Below are positions 1-8,750 of a stretch of DNA of 64,000 nt, piece by piece (position 1 is the first letter of the stretch; the number at the start of each line of letters is the position of its first letter). The translations under genes and the position numbers were made by a program. The notes below the pieces were generated by a model. The model had not been told where the DNA came from. It was given only the letters and a program-made list of their open reading frames with translations, and searched no databases. Source of the DNA: Sedimentitalea xiamensis (lineage in GTDB: Bacteria > Pseudomonadota > Alphaproteobacteria > Rhodobacterales > Rhodobacteraceae); the NCBI RefSeq assembly GCF_030164465.1, contig NZ_JASNJE010000006.1, positions 124,001 to 188,000 of the forward strand. Reading direction: 5' to 3'.

Positions 1-113
1 GTGCCCGTCTGCAGGCGGCTGATCGGGTCCGGCATCCGTAGCAGCCCGAGGGCGGCGGAAAAGACGAAGACGGAGCCAATGAACATGAGAAAGCTGGCAA
101 CGAGTTCGATCAT
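1..113 (-). CDS. mnhG: Mrp/Mnh antiporter subunit G, 5' part only
   Basis: This is the N-terminal 37 codons of a membrane protein that runs off the left edge of the window. The visible part is one hydrophobic helix followed by a GLLRMPD motif, typical of MnhG/MrpG, the smallest subunit of the multi-subunit Na+(K+)/H+ antiporter in the cytoplasmic membrane. Its ATG overlaps the stop of the preceding gene as ATGA, so it is translated as part of the mnhE-F-DUF4040-G operon. The family call rests on this short stretch and on the neighbours. Confidence 0.75.
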   Translation of the reverse strand, partial: MIELVASFLMFIGSVFVFSAALGLLRMPDPISRLQTG

Positions 114-361
114 CTGTCGGATTTCCCCGGATACCCGGCCTTCTTGAGAGCGTAGAGAAAGATGAAGATCCCCAGTCCCGAACCGATGGCGGCTTCGGCC
201 ATTGCCACGTCTGGCGCACCGAGAAGCAGGAAGGCGAGCGACGCGAAGAGACCAGCCGCGCCGGCGCTGACCGATGCCATCAGGACATCGGACAGCACAA
301 CCGCCAAAACCCCGCCGAGCAGGATTGCCGCGCAGATCACGATGATGAAGATGTCGAGCAT
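110..361 (-). CDS. DUF4040 / MbhD-like antiporter subunit, stand-alone
   Basis: An 83-residue protein with three hydrophobic segments and a GAPDVAMAEAAIG motif, the signature of the DUF4040/MbhD domain. In canonical Mrp antiporters this domain forms the C-terminal part of the large MrpA subunit. In membrane-bound hydrogenase-like and some split Mrp systems it is a separate polypeptide, as here. It probably contributes to the proton or cation path in the membrane arm. It begins at the last base of the mnhF stop and overlaps mnhG by four bases, so it belongs to the same operon. The order E-F-DUF4040-G is slightly unusual. Confidence 0.8.
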   Translation of the reverse strand: MLDIFIIVICAAILLGGVLAVVLSDVLMASVSAGAAGLFASLAFLLLGAPDVAMAEAAIGSGLGIFIFLYALKKAGYPGKSDR

Positions 362-621
362 CAGAGGCCGCGCTCCAAATACCGGGCGACGGCGAGAACC
401 GACACGAAGCTGAGCAGGCCATAGGTCAGCGCGACGTCGAGATAGGCTGTCCGGCCCGACACATGCGCGTAGACGGCGATCAGCACGATTGCGACGATGG
501 TCAGCACGTCCAGCGCGACGATCCTGTCGATCAGTGTGGGTCCCATGGCCAGTCTCACGAGGCTGCAGAGGATGGCACCGGCGACAAGAACGCCTGAGGC
601 CTGGATCAGAAGGTCAGCCAA
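361..621 (-). CDS. mnhF: Mrp/Mnh antiporter subunit F
   Basis: An 86-residue protein with three predicted membrane helices. The MGPTLIDRIVALD stretch at about residues 26-38 is characteristic of MnhF/MrpF, a small membrane subunit of the multi-subunit cation/proton antiporter used for Na+ and pH homeostasis. Its start overlaps the end of mnhE by eight bases and its stop shares a base with the DUF4040 gene, so translation is coupled. Length is normal for the family. Confidence 0.88.
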   Translation of the reverse strand: MADLLIQASGVLVAGAILCSLVRLAMGPTLIDRIVALDVLTIVAIVLIAVYAHVSGRTAYLDVALTYGLLSFVSVLAVARYLERGL

Positions 622-1129
622 TCGCGTTCTCCACCAGTGTTTCGAATTCGCGGACGCTGCCCTCTGTCCCGGCGACGAGAGCGCTGTCGAGGAGGTGAAG
701 GTGGATCCGTTCGTCTTCGAGGTCGATCACCAGGGACCCCGGTGTGAGAGTCAGGGTGTTGGTGAGCGCAAGCCGTTCTCGCGGCCGGGCGAGACGTGTG
801 GAGACATGCATCGTCACGGGCGAGATATTCACGCGTGGAGAATATACATAACCCATAACTGAAATATTGGATTTGACGATCTCCCGCATGAAGACGGCAA
901 GATAGCGGAGGCCGGCAGCGAGTTGACGCGGCTTAAGGCTGAATCCATCCCAAAAATCCGTCATGCGGCTTGCCAAAATAGCAATTCCGAACGAGACAAT
1001 GAGGCCCGCAGCCATGCGCGCCAATTCGGTCGATGCAGTCACGGCCATCCAGATTACAAAAAAAGTGACCCAAGCCCCCCAGAATCCGTTTGTTTCATTT
1101 TTTTCGTCCGAGCGATATCTTTTGGACAT
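614..1129 (-). CDS. mnhE: Mrp/Mnh antiporter subunit E
   Basis: A 171-residue protein with two or three N-terminal membrane helices and a cytosolic C-terminal half carrying the LTPGSLVIDLEDERIHLHLLD-type segment conserved in MnhE/MrpE. MnhE is needed for assembly of the Na+/H+ antiporter complex. It is the most upstream minus-strand antiporter gene visible, although a larger cluster could be split elsewhere. A G-rich stretch (GGGGG) lies about ten bases before the ATG. It is divergent from the RND pump operon, with about 290 bases between them. Confidence 0.88.
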   Translation of the reverse strand: MSKRYRSDEKNETNGFWGAWVTFFVIWMAVTASTELARMAAGLIVSFGIAILASRMTDFWDGFSLKPRQLAAGLRYLAVFMREIVKSNISVMGYVYSPRVNISPVTMHVSTRLARPRERLALTNTLTLTPGSLVIDLEDERIHLHLLDSALVAGTEGSVREFETLVENAIG

Positions 1130-1225
1130 TTCATCAGCCCCCGATTTCCATCGAAGGGGCTTTTTCCGTCAGATCCAATGTCTCGCGACAATTCAAGTCA
1201 GGACATGTCGTCCGGGGGGACGGAG

Positions 1226-1273
1226 TGCATGATCCGCCAATTGAAGATCGTGCTTTCGACGAAAGATCATGCA
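1226..1273. repeat. Inverted repeat in the mnhE / RND divergent region
   Basis: TGCATGATC (1226-1234) is repeated inverted as GATCATGCA (1265-1273). Just inside the right arm lies a second perfect palindrome, CTTTCGACGAAAG (1253-1265). The site lies between two divergent operons, 150-200 bases before the efflux genes, so an operator is plausible. No regulator gene is adjacent, so its owner is unknown. Confidence 0.4.
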
Positions 1274-1344
1274 TTTCATCAAAAAATCCTGGATAATGCC
1301 GGCAGGCACCAATGCGACACAAGGGCACCGAACGGTTCGGCTTC

Positions 1345-1374
1345 TTGACCAAGCCTACAGCAAGCTCCTATACG
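1345..1374 (+). promoter_or_regulatory. Candidate sigma-70 promoter of the RND efflux operon
   Basis: TTGACC (1345-1350) and TATACG (1369-1374) are separated by 18 bases, close to a sigma-70 promoter. They lie about 45 bases before the membrane-fusion protein start. This is a prediction from spacing and sequence only. Confidence 0.4.
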
Positions 1375-1420
1375 GAAACAAGGTTCATATTCGGGAATAT
1401 GACGAGGGAGTTAGCATTTG

Positions 1421-2509
1421 ATGTCGTGGTTTTGGGCCAACAGGCTGGGTTGGACCCCGGTCGTTCTCGCAAGTCTGGTTGCAGCTTGCGAGCCGGAGGA
1501 AGAAGAGAAGGTCGTGGAGCCGCGTCCGGTGCGTGCTGTCGAGGTCACCCAGAGCGATGGCGGCACCTACGTGACGATCGCCGGCACCATCGAGGCGGTC
1601 GAACAGGTCAATCTTGGCTTTCTTCACGGCGGGCGGATGATCGAACGTCTGGTCCGCGTCGGCGACAGCGTCGAGCCTGGTCAGGTCGTGGCGCGACTTG
1701 ACAGCTCCAATGAGGAAAATGCGCTGCGGGCGGCCGAGGCAAACCTCGCGGCCGTGTCGGGGCAGCTTTCGGAAGCACGGATCAATTTCGACCGCCAGCA
1801 GACCCTCTATCAACGCCAGATCGCGGCACGGGTCGCCTTCGAACGGGCAGAGCAGGTCTATTCGACCGCTTCCGCCGCGGCCGATGCCGCGGAGGCGCAG
1901 GTCGCGGTCGCGCGGCGGCGACTGGACGAAACCGTGCTCTACGCGGACGCGCCGGGCGTCGTGATCGGCGTGGGCGCCGAACCCGGAGAGGTCGTCTCGG
2001 CCGGGCGGGCGATCGTCCAGGTGGCGCGGGACAACGGCCGTGACGCGGTGCTCTCGGTGCCGGCAAACATCCTCGAAACCAGCCCGCCCGATCCGGAGGT
2101 GACGGTGGCCCTGTCGCTGAACCCGTCTGTCAGCACCAAAGGTCGGGTGCGCGAGATTGCGCCTCAGGCCGATCCGGTCACCGGCACGTTCCAGGTTCGC
2201 ATCGGCCTGATCGAGGCACCGGCCGAGTTGCGGCTCGGCTCGGCGGTCACGGCCCGCGCGTTCTTCGGTAGCGAAGGGGGCATCGTGCTGCCGGCCACCG
2301 CTTTGACCCGGTCTGAAGGATCGCCGGCCGTCTGGGTTGTCGACCCGGACTCCGGCACGGTCACCCTCAGGCCCATCGAAGTGGGCACCTTTGCGCCGTC
2401 GGCGGTTCAGGTCGCAAGCGGTCTGGAGGTCGGTGAAATCGTTGTAACGGCCGGCGTGCAAGCGCTGCGCCCAGGCCAGGAAGTACGGTTGCTGGGCGCT
2501 GACTCATGA
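1421..2509 (+). CDS. RND efflux periplasmic adaptor (membrane-fusion) lipoprotein
   Basis: A HlyD/AcrA-type periplasmic adaptor of 362 residues that would link the inner-membrane RND pump to an outer-membrane channel. The N-terminus is hydrophobic and ends in a lipobox (LVAAC), so it is probably a lipoprotein. A biotinyl-lipoyl-like half (GGRMIERLVRVGDSVEPGQ), a coiled-coil hairpin rich in Ala/Glu/Arg (about residues 95-165) and the second lipoyl half follow in the usual order. I chose the ATG at 1421; a TTG directly before it (1418) is an alternative, and GGGAG at 1406-1410 serves either. Its stop overlaps the pump start as ATGA. No outer-membrane channel or local repressor gene is seen. Confidence 0.92.
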   Translation: MSWFWANRLGWTPVVLASLVAACEPEEEEKVVEPRPVRAVEVTQSDGGTYVTIAGTIEAVEQVNLGFLHGGRMIERLVRVGDSVEPGQVVARLDSSNEENALRAAEANLAAVSGQLSEARINFDRQQTLYQRQIAARVAFERAEQVYSTASAAADAAEAQVAVARRRLDETVLYADAPGVVIGVGAEPGEVVSAGRAIVQVARDNGRDAVLSVPANILETSPPDPEVTVALSLNPSVSTKGRVREIAPQADPVTGTFQVRIGLIEAPAELRLGSAVTARAFFGSEGGIVLPATALTRSEGSPAVWVVDPDSGTVTLRPIEVGTFAPSAVQVASGLEVGEIVVTAGVQALRPGQEVRLLGADS

Positions 2510-5500
2510 TCGGACCGAACCTGTCGGCATGGGCGGTCAAGAGCCGCGCCCTAACGATTTACCTCATGCTGGTGGCGGTTATCGCCGGCGCCTTTGCCTT
2601 CGTGAACCTTGGCCGGGACGAGGACCCGAGCTTTACCATCAAGACGATGCTGGTGACCGCCGTCCTGCCCGGCGCCACCCTGGAAGAGACCCAGAATCAG
2701 CTCACCGAACGGCTGGAGCGGCGGTTGCAGGAGACCACGGGCCTCGACGCATTGCGCTCGATCACCCGGCCCGGGCTGGTGACGATTTATGTCGACCTCG
2801 ACGGAGCCTTCCCGCCCGAAGATGTCCGGGACGTCTGGCAGGAGGTGCGCAACTCCGTCGGCGACATGCGCCATACCCTGCCGCAGGGCGCGTTGGGGCC
2901 CTTCTTTAACGACAATTTCGGCGATGTCTTCGGCATCATCTACGCCTTCACCGCCGATGGTTTCAGTGACCGGGAACTCCGCGACTACGTCGATTTCGCT
3001 CGTTCGGAACTCATCCGCAAGGTGCCGGATATCTCCAAGATCGAGTGGATCGGCGCGCAGGACGAAACCGTCTTCGTCGAATTCCAGCCGGAACGCGTGG
3101 CGGCGATGCGGCTCGATTACGGCCAGATCTTCGCGGCGATCGCTGCGCAGAACAGGATTCGGCCGGCTGGCGTTATCAATACCGGGTTGGAGAACCTGGC
3201 GTTGCGGGTGTCGGGCGCCTTCGAAAGCGCGGACGATATTCTCGACGTGACTCTCGTGGCGGGCGACCGGATGATCCGGCTGGGCGATATCGCCACGGTC
3301 CGCCACGGCTTCGTCGACCCGCCGCAGCCGCTTCTGCACGTGAACGGCGAACGCGCCATCGCCCTGGCGATTTCCATGCGCGATGGCGGCGATATCCTTC
3401 AACTCGGCGACGAGATCGACGCGGCCATCCGCGATATCACGGCGGAACTACCCATCGGGATCGAACCGATGCTGATCTCCAACCAGCCCGCCGTCGTCGA
3501 GACCGCCATCGGGGATTTCACGACTTCGCTCTACCAGGCTGTCGCCATCATCCTGACGGTGAGCTTCCTGACCCTCGGGGTGCGCCCCGGGGCAGTCGTT
3601 GCGATCGCCATTCCGGTCACGCTGGCGACGGTGTTCCTCGTGATGTCGGTCATGGGGATCGACCTGCACCGGGTGTCTCTGGGTGCGCTCATCATCGCCC
3701 TTGCGCTGTTGGTGGACGATGCGATGACCACGGTGGACTCGATGCTGCGGCGACTTGCGGCGGGCGACACGATCGCGGAAGCCGGCGCCCATGCCTACCG
3801 GACGCTCGCCGCGCCGATGCTGACCGGTACCCTGATCACCATCGCCGGCTTCGTGCCCATCGGCTTCGCCGAGAGCCAGGCCGGGGAGTACACGATCTCC
3901 CTGTTCCTCGTGGTTGCCATCGCACTGATCGCCTCGTGGTTCGTGGCCGTTATGTTCACGCCGATTCTTGGCGGCGCTCTTCTCAAGCCGCCGACAAACC
4001 CCGAGCCGGTCGAGCCCGGTGGGATCATGAAGGCCTATCGCGGCGTGCTGACATTCGCCATGCGGGCGAAGTGGCTGACCTTCGCCGTGACCATCGCGAT
4101 ATTCGTGGTCTCGCTCCTTGGCTTGCAGATGGTGAACCGGCAGTTTTTTCCGCCGTCCGACCGCAACGAGCTGATCGTCGATTTCCAGATGCCGCGGTCG
4201 AGTTCGATCTTCGCCAGTGAAGATGCCATCGCGCGCGTCGAGGCCTGGCTGGGCGAGTCCGAAGACGTGGATTTCTGGACCGCCTATATCGGGCGCAACG
4301 TGATCCGTTTCTATCTGCCGTTGGCCATCCAGCCGCCGAGCGACCACCACAGCCAGATCGTGGTGATGGCGAAGGATCTCGAGGCGCGCGAGCGGCTTGA
4401 GGAGGACCTCTCGGAATTCCTCAGCGAGAACTTCCCGGAAACGATCAGCCGCGTCGGCCCGCTGGAGATGGGACCACCCATCGGCTGGCCGCTGCAATAC
4501 CGGATCTCGGGGCCGGATATCGAGGAGTTGCGGACGCAGGCCATGCGGCTCGCGGGAGTCGTAGCCAGCAACCCCGGTGCACAAGGCGTGCATTTCGACT
4601 GGATCGAACCTGCCCGGCAGGTGCGGGTCGAGGTCGATCAGAACCGGGCCCGGCGGCTGGGCCTGTCCTCGGCACAGCTGTCGAACACGCTGCAGACAGC
4701 GGTTTCCGGTGCGCCGATCACGCAGATGCGCGACGGGATCTACCTGATCAACGTCGTTGCCAGGTCGGATTCCCGGGACCGGATCTCGCTCGACACGCTG
4801 GCAACCCTGCAGGTGCCCGTGTCCGGCGGGCGGACCGTTGCATTGAGCCAGTTTGCCAACTTCTACTACGATCAGGAGCAGCCGCTGATCTGGCGGCGGG
4901 ACCGCGTTCCCACCCTGACCGTGCTGGCCGATGTGGTGCCCGGAACCTTGCCCGAGGCGGTCGTGACGGCGCTGGAAGAGGACATCGCGGTGCTGAACGC
5001 GGATCTGCCGCCGAATTACGCCATTGAACTCGGTGGGACGGCGGAAACCAGCGCCGAAAGCCAGGCATCGGTCTTTGCCGTGCTGCCGGTGATGGTCTTC
5101 ATCATGCTGACGCTGCTGATGATCCAGCTGCAGAGCTTCAAGTCGACCGGCATGGTCGTTCTGTTGCTGCCGCTCGGACTGATCGGCGTGGTGCTGGCGC
5201 TGCTGACCTTTGGCCGGCCGCTTGGCTTCGTGGCCATCCTCGGGATCCTGGCACTGATCGGGATGATCGCGAAGAACGCGGTGATCCTGATCACCCAGAT
5301 CGAGGATGAACGCCGGAACGGGCTGTCGCCATGGGATGCCGCGATCAGCGCGGCGACCAACCGGTTCCGGCCGCTGCTGCTGGCGGCCTTGTCGACCATC
5401 CTCGGGATGTTGCCGATCGCGCCGACCCTGTTCTGGGGCCCGATGGCCTTTGCGATCATGGGCGGTCTGGCGGTGGCCACGGTTCTCACGCTCATCTTCC

Positions 5501-5556
5501 TGCCGACGCTCTACATCGCCATTCACGGAAAGGAAGACGCGCCAGCCGGGGAGTGA
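2506..5556 (+). CDS. RND-family efflux pump (AcrB/MexB-like inner-membrane transporter)
   Basis: A 1016-residue resistance-nodulation-division transporter, full length for the family. It has an N-terminal helix, a large periplasmic loop, six helices, a second periplasmic loop and six more helices ending near the C-terminus. The adjacent aspartates of the proton relay are present as LLVDDAM at residues 402-408. It would use the proton motive force to export hydrophobic compounds or drugs through the adaptor encoded just upstream, with which it overlaps by four bases. Substrate cannot be told from sequence. The divergent subclass with short loops resembles pumps usually annotated simply as efflux RND transporter permease. 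Confidence 0.93.
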   Translation: MIGPNLSAWAVKSRALTIYLMLVAVIAGAFAFVNLGRDEDPSFTIKTMLVTAVLPGATLEETQNQLTERLERRLQETTGLDALRSITRPGLVTIYVDLDGAFPPEDVRDVWQEVRNSVGDMRHTLPQGALGPFFNDNFGDVFGIIYAFTADGFSDRELRDYVDFARSELIRKVPDISKIEWIGAQDETVFVEFQPERVAAMRLDYGQIFAAIAAQNRIRPAGVINTGLENLALRVSGAFESADDILDVTLVAGDRMIRLGDIATVRHGFVDPPQPLLHVNGERAIALAISMRDGGDILQLGDEIDAAIRDITAELPIGIEPMLISNQPAVVETAIGDFTTSLYQAVAIILTVSFLTLGVRPGAVVAIAIPVTLATVFLVMSVMGIDLHRVSLGALIIALALLVDDAMTTVDSMLRRLAAGDTIAEAGAHAYRTLAAPMLTGTLITIAGFVPIGFAESQAGEYTISLFLVVAIALIASWFVAVMFTPILGGALLKPPTNPEPVEPGGIMKAYRGVLTFAMRAKWLTFAVTIAIFVVSLLGLQMVNRQFFPPSDRNELIVDFQMPRSSSIFASEDAIARVEAWLGESEDVDFWTAYIGRNVIRFYLPLAIQPPSDHHSQIVVMAKDLEARERLEEDLSEFLSENFPETISRVGPLEMGPPIGWPLQYRISGPDIEELRTQAMRLAGVVASNPGAQGVHFDWIEPARQVRVEVDQNRARRLGLSSAQLSNTLQTAVSGAPITQMRDGIYLINVVARSDSRDRISLDTLATLQVPVSGGRTVALSQFANFYYDQEQPLIWRRDRVPTLTVLADVVPGTLPEAVVTALEEDIAVLNADLPPNYAIELGGTAETSAESQASVFAVLPVMVFIMLTLLMIQLQSFKSTGMVVLLLPLGLIGVVLALLTFGRPLGFVAILGILALIGMIAKNAVILITQIEDERRNGLSPWDAAISAATNRFRPLLLAALSTILGMLPIAPTLFWGPMAFAIMGGLAVATVLTLIFLPTLYIAIHGKEDAPAGE

Positions 5557-5578
5557 CTCGCGCCCCTGCCTGTTCGCG

Positions 5579-5613
5579 AAACGGACGCCCGCAGGATGTC
5601 GGGCGTCCGTTTT
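5579..5613 (+). terminator. Intrinsic terminator of the RND operon
   Basis: A perfect 13-bp stem, AAACGGACGCCCG (5579-5591) with CGGGCGTCCGTTT (5600-5612), has an eight-base loop and runs into TTTT. It lies 22 bases after the pump stop codon and is among the strongest terminators in the window. Confidence 0.9.
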
Positions 5614-6177
5614 CGTTTCTTGCAGCGGTGCGGACAGTCCGGTCGTTCATGGATATGTCAGTAGGGTCTGTTGACTGCGCAAACCTACCGGTCGCGATGT
5701 ATGAACGCTTCGTTCATGCAGCATCTTCTCTGGACTCTCGGGTGGCGAAAGAAAGCAAGAAATGAAACCCTTTTCCAATTCATCCGGAGGTATTGGCGGA
5801 ATGATCCGGGCCGCATTGCATTCCAGTGTCGCTGGGCGATCGTTTCCCATCGCCTGATCCTTACAAATCCGGGTTCGCATCGAGAGCGAAGGCAGCGTCC
5901 GAAAGCTTTCTCCTGATCGTTATGGAAGTGCGTTCCGGGTATTCACTTTCTTTGAAAGCTGCCCCATGAGCTGTCGGAAACAGGAATTCATGGGTCGAAA
6001 TGTCTTTCGTCCCATTCTGTGTTGCCGCAAATCTGAGCGATTTGCAGCGATTGACCATTTGCGACACCGGGGATGCCTTCAAATCAATACCTTGGTGTAG
6101 TATGACGAGTCCGTGATTCTGCGCTGCGGCATCATCATGTAGTATTTTAAACTCACGTTCATGAAAGGAACTTCGAG
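5614..6177. other. Long non-coding stretch with repeated CGTTCAT elements
   Basis: No convincing gene is present in these 564 bases. The notable content is a perfect inverted repeat ATGAACG-ctt-CGTTCAT at 5701-5717, extended by partial matches to about ten bases per arm, as in many TetR-type operators. Further copies of CGTTCAT lie at 5644-5650 and at 6156-6162, the last just before the ribosome binding site of the patatin gene. A TTGACT at 5671-5676 could be a -35 element next to the inverted repeat. A short open frame from 5701 (about 71 codons) has no recognisable protein features. Confidence 0.45.
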
Positions 6178-7248
6178 ATGCCGGGGGCTGACCGCCAAAT
6201 CGACATTGCCTTGCAGGGTGGCGGGGCGCACGGGGCGTTTTCCTGGGGAGTGCTGGATCGGCTGCTCGAGGAGGAGAGCCTTGAGATCAGCGGCGTTTCC
6301 GGCGCCAGCGCGGGTGCTATGAACGCGGTCGCCCTGACCCAGGGGCTTGCGACCGGCAGCCGGCAGGCCGCACGGGAACTTCTGGAACGCTACTGGCGGG
6401 CGGTGAGCGATGCGGCGCGCTTCAGCCCCCTGAAACGCACGATCTGGGACAAGATGGTTGGGCGCTGGAGCCTGGAATTCTCGCCCGGTTTCGTCGTATC
6501 GCAATATCTCCAGCAGACCTTGTCGCCGTATCAGCTCAATCCGCTCGACATCAATCCGCTGCGCGATCTCGTGATCGAGCATTTCGATTTCGACCTGGTG
6601 AATTCCGGAAAGGGCCCGAAGCTTTTTCTGGGCGCCACCAACGTGCGCAGCGGCTTGCCCAAGATCTTCCGCCAACCGCAGATCACTGCCGACGCGGTGA
6701 TGGCCTCGGCCTGTCTGCCGTTCCTGTTCAAGGCGGTCGAGATCGACGGCGAAGCCTACTGGGACGGCGGATACATGGGGAACCCGCCGCTCTTTCCGCT
6801 GATCGACGAGACGGAAACCCGCGACATCCTGCTGGTGCAGATCAATCCGTTCCGCCGCGAGGAACTGCCCCGAACCGCCTATGAAATCCAGAACCGGCTC
6901 AACGAGATCACCTTCAACGGAAGTCTCATAAAAGAGATGCGTTCGATCGGCTTCCTGTGGGAGATGATCCACCACGAACAGCTCGACCGCGCCGCCTACC
7001 GCGACGCGCGCGTCCACCGGATCAGCGCCGAGAAGGAAATGGGCCGGATGAGCGTGTCCAGCAAGCTCAATGCCGAACGCAGGTTCCTCGACCACCTGTT
7101 CGCGCTCGGCCGCCGCACCGCGGACACCTGGCTGGACGAGAATTTCGACAAGGTCGGCGTCAAGTCCACCTGGTATCCGGACTTCCTGTTCGAGGAAAGC
7201 CTCGAGCCCGCCCATCTCGACGACAAGAAGCGCGAGATCCAATCGTGA
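6178..7248 (+). CDS. Patatin-like phospholipase (RssA-type)
   Basis: A 356-residue patatin-family lipid acyl hydrolase with a Ser-Asp dyad. The oxyanion loop GGGAHG is at residues 14-19, the nucleophile elbow SGASAG at 41-46 (Ser44), and the catalytic Asp lies in the DGG motif at about 196-198. No signal peptide is visible, so it is probably cytosolic or membrane-associated and would hydrolyse phospholipids or other acyl esters. AAAGGA lies nine bases before the ATG. Its stop overlaps the GTG start of the permease gene, so the two are co-translated. The link between lipid hydrolysis and the permease is not evident. Confidence 0.9.
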   Translation: MPGADRQIDIALQGGGAHGAFSWGVLDRLLEEESLEISGVSGASAGAMNAVALTQGLATGSRQAARELLERYWRAVSDAARFSPLKRTIWDKMVGRWSLEFSPGFVVSQYLQQTLSPYQLNPLDINPLRDLVIEHFDFDLVNSGKGPKLFLGATNVRSGLPKIFRQPQITADAVMASACLPFLFKAVEIDGEAYWDGGYMGNPPLFPLIDETETRDILLVQINPFRREELPRTAYEIQNRLNEITFNGSLIKEMRSIGFLWEMIHHEQLDRAAYRDARVHRISAEKEMGRMSVSSKLNAERRFLDHLFALGRRTADTWLDENFDKVGVKSTWYPDFLFEESLEPAHLDDKKREIQS

Positions 7249-8696
7249 TCGACATTCTCGCCATTCTGCTGGCCCTCGGGCTGTTGATGTTTCTCGCCTT
7301 CCGGGGGATGACGCTGCTGCTGGTCGCGCCGCTGATGGCGGTGCTTGCGGTGGTGCTGTCGGGCAGCCTGCCGCCGCTGGCCTCCTATACCCAGATCTTC
7401 ATGGTCAGCACCGGCCGGTTCGTCGTCGATTTCTTTCCGCTGTTCATGCTTGGGGCGATCTTCGGCAAGCTGATGGACGACAGCGGCTGCGCCGCCGCGA
7501 TCGCCAAGGGTGTCATCGGCAAGCTCGGCGTGGAACGGGCGATCCTCGCCGTCGTGCTGTGCTGTGCGCTGCTGACCTACGGCGGCGTGTCGCTGTTCGT
7601 CGTCGCCTTCGCGATCTTCCCGATTGCCGCCTCGCTGTTCCGCGACGCGCAGATCCCGAAGCGGCTGATCCCCGGCACCATCGCGCTCGGCGCCTTCACC
7701 TTCACCATGTCGGCGCTTCCCGGCAGCCCGGCGATCCAGAACGCGATCCCGATGCCGTTCTTCGGCACCACTTCCTTCGCGGCGCCGGTCCTCGGCATCA
7801 TCACCGCCGCCATCATGCTGGGCCTCGGCATGATGTGGCTCAACCGGCGCAGCCGCCTTGCCGCCGCTGCCGGAGAAGGCTACGGGCAGCACGAGGACAG
7901 CATGCCTGCGCCGGACCGCACGATGCGCGAGCGGACGCAGGTCGAGGGGTTCGACCTTGCCGAGATCGACCCAGAACCCAGTGGACCGGACCTGCCGGGC
8001 TTCGCGCTCGCCTTCGCGCCGGTGATCATCGTGGTTGCCGTCAACCTGCTCTTCATCCAGCTCGTCGTGCCGCGTCTGGACACCGCGCCGCTGGCGCTGC
8101 CGCTGTTCGGCGAAACCACGATCGAGGCGGTGCGTGGCCTCTGGGCGGTGATCGTCGCGCTGTCGACGGCGATCCTGTTCCTGATCGCCACCAACTGGGC
8201 GAGGCTGAAGGACCTGCGCGCCAGCCTCAACGCGGGGGCCGACGCCTCGGTCCTGCCGATCTTCAACACCGCCAGCCTCGTCGGCTTTGGCGCCGTGGTC
8301 GCGGCCCTGCCGGCCTTCGCGATGATCAGCGAGGCAATGCTGTCGATGGGCGAGGGCAACCCGCTGGTTTCGGTCGCGGTCGCGGTGACGACTCTCTCGG
8401 CGCTCACGGGTTCCGCCTCGGGCGGCATGACCATTGCGCTCGACGCGCTCGGCGCCAACTTCGTGGAGCTTGCCGCGTCGACAGGCACTTCGCTCGAAGC
8501 CATGCACCGCGTCACGGCCGTCTCCTCGGGGGCACTCGATGCGCTGCCACACAATGGCGCCGTCATCACCGTTCTGGGCATCTGCAAGCTTACCCACCGT
8601 GACAGCTATCTCGATATCCTCGCCGTCGCCGTCGTGATCCCGATGATCTCGCTCGTCGCCCTGATCGTGCTGGCCAGCCTCTTCGGAGCGTTCTAG
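7245..8696 (+). CDS. GntP-family permease
   Basis: A 483-residue integral membrane protein with about twelve to fourteen hydrophobic segments, read from the GTG at 7245 that overlaps the patatin stop as GTGA. Features of the GntP/ion-transporter superfamily include the FFPLFMLGAIFGKLMDDSG segment in the first third, the paired half-repeats and the ASGGMTIALDALG motif near residue 395. Members import gluconate, hydroxybutyrate or other short hydroxy-acids with protons. The substrate here is unknown. A hydrophilic loop rich in Glu, Asp and Arg sits in the middle, at about residues 205-245. Confidence 0.85.
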   Translation: MIDILAILLALGLLMFLAFRGMTLLLVAPLMAVLAVVLSGSLPPLASYTQIFMVSTGRFVVDFFPLFMLGAIFGKLMDDSGCAAAIAKGVIGKLGVERAILAVVLCCALLTYGGVSLFVVAFAIFPIAASLFRDAQIPKRLIPGTIALGAFTFTMSALPGSPAIQNAIPMPFFGTTSFAAPVLGIITAAIMLGLGMMWLNRRSRLAAAAGEGYGQHEDSMPAPDRTMRERTQVEGFDLAEIDPEPSGPDLPGFALAFAPVIIVVAVNLLFIQLVVPRLDTAPLALPLFGETTIEAVRGLWAVIVALSTAILFLIATNWARLKDLRASLNAGADASVLPIFNTASLVGFGAVVAALPAFAMISEAMLSMGEGNPLVSVAVAVTTLSALTGSASGGMTIALDALGANFVELAASTGTSLEAMHRVTAVSSGALDALPHNGAVITVLGICKLTHRDSYLDILAVAVVIPMISLVALIVLASLFGAF

Positions 8697-8750
8697 ACTC
8701 CGGTTGCCGGCGATGGACCGGGACACCCGGACGGAGAGGCGAGGGACGAC

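Noticed and set aside
1136-1165. A terminator-like hairpin AGCCCC...GGGGCT followed by TTTTT on the plus strand
   Set aside because: No plus-strand gene lies upstream and it overlaps the mnhE leader, so a terminator function cannot be supported.
3448-5526. A 692-codon open frame on the minus strand
   Set aside because: It is antisense to the RND pump gene; its product is rich in His, Arg, Gln and Asp without any domain pattern, as expected for the reverse complement of a GC-rich gene.
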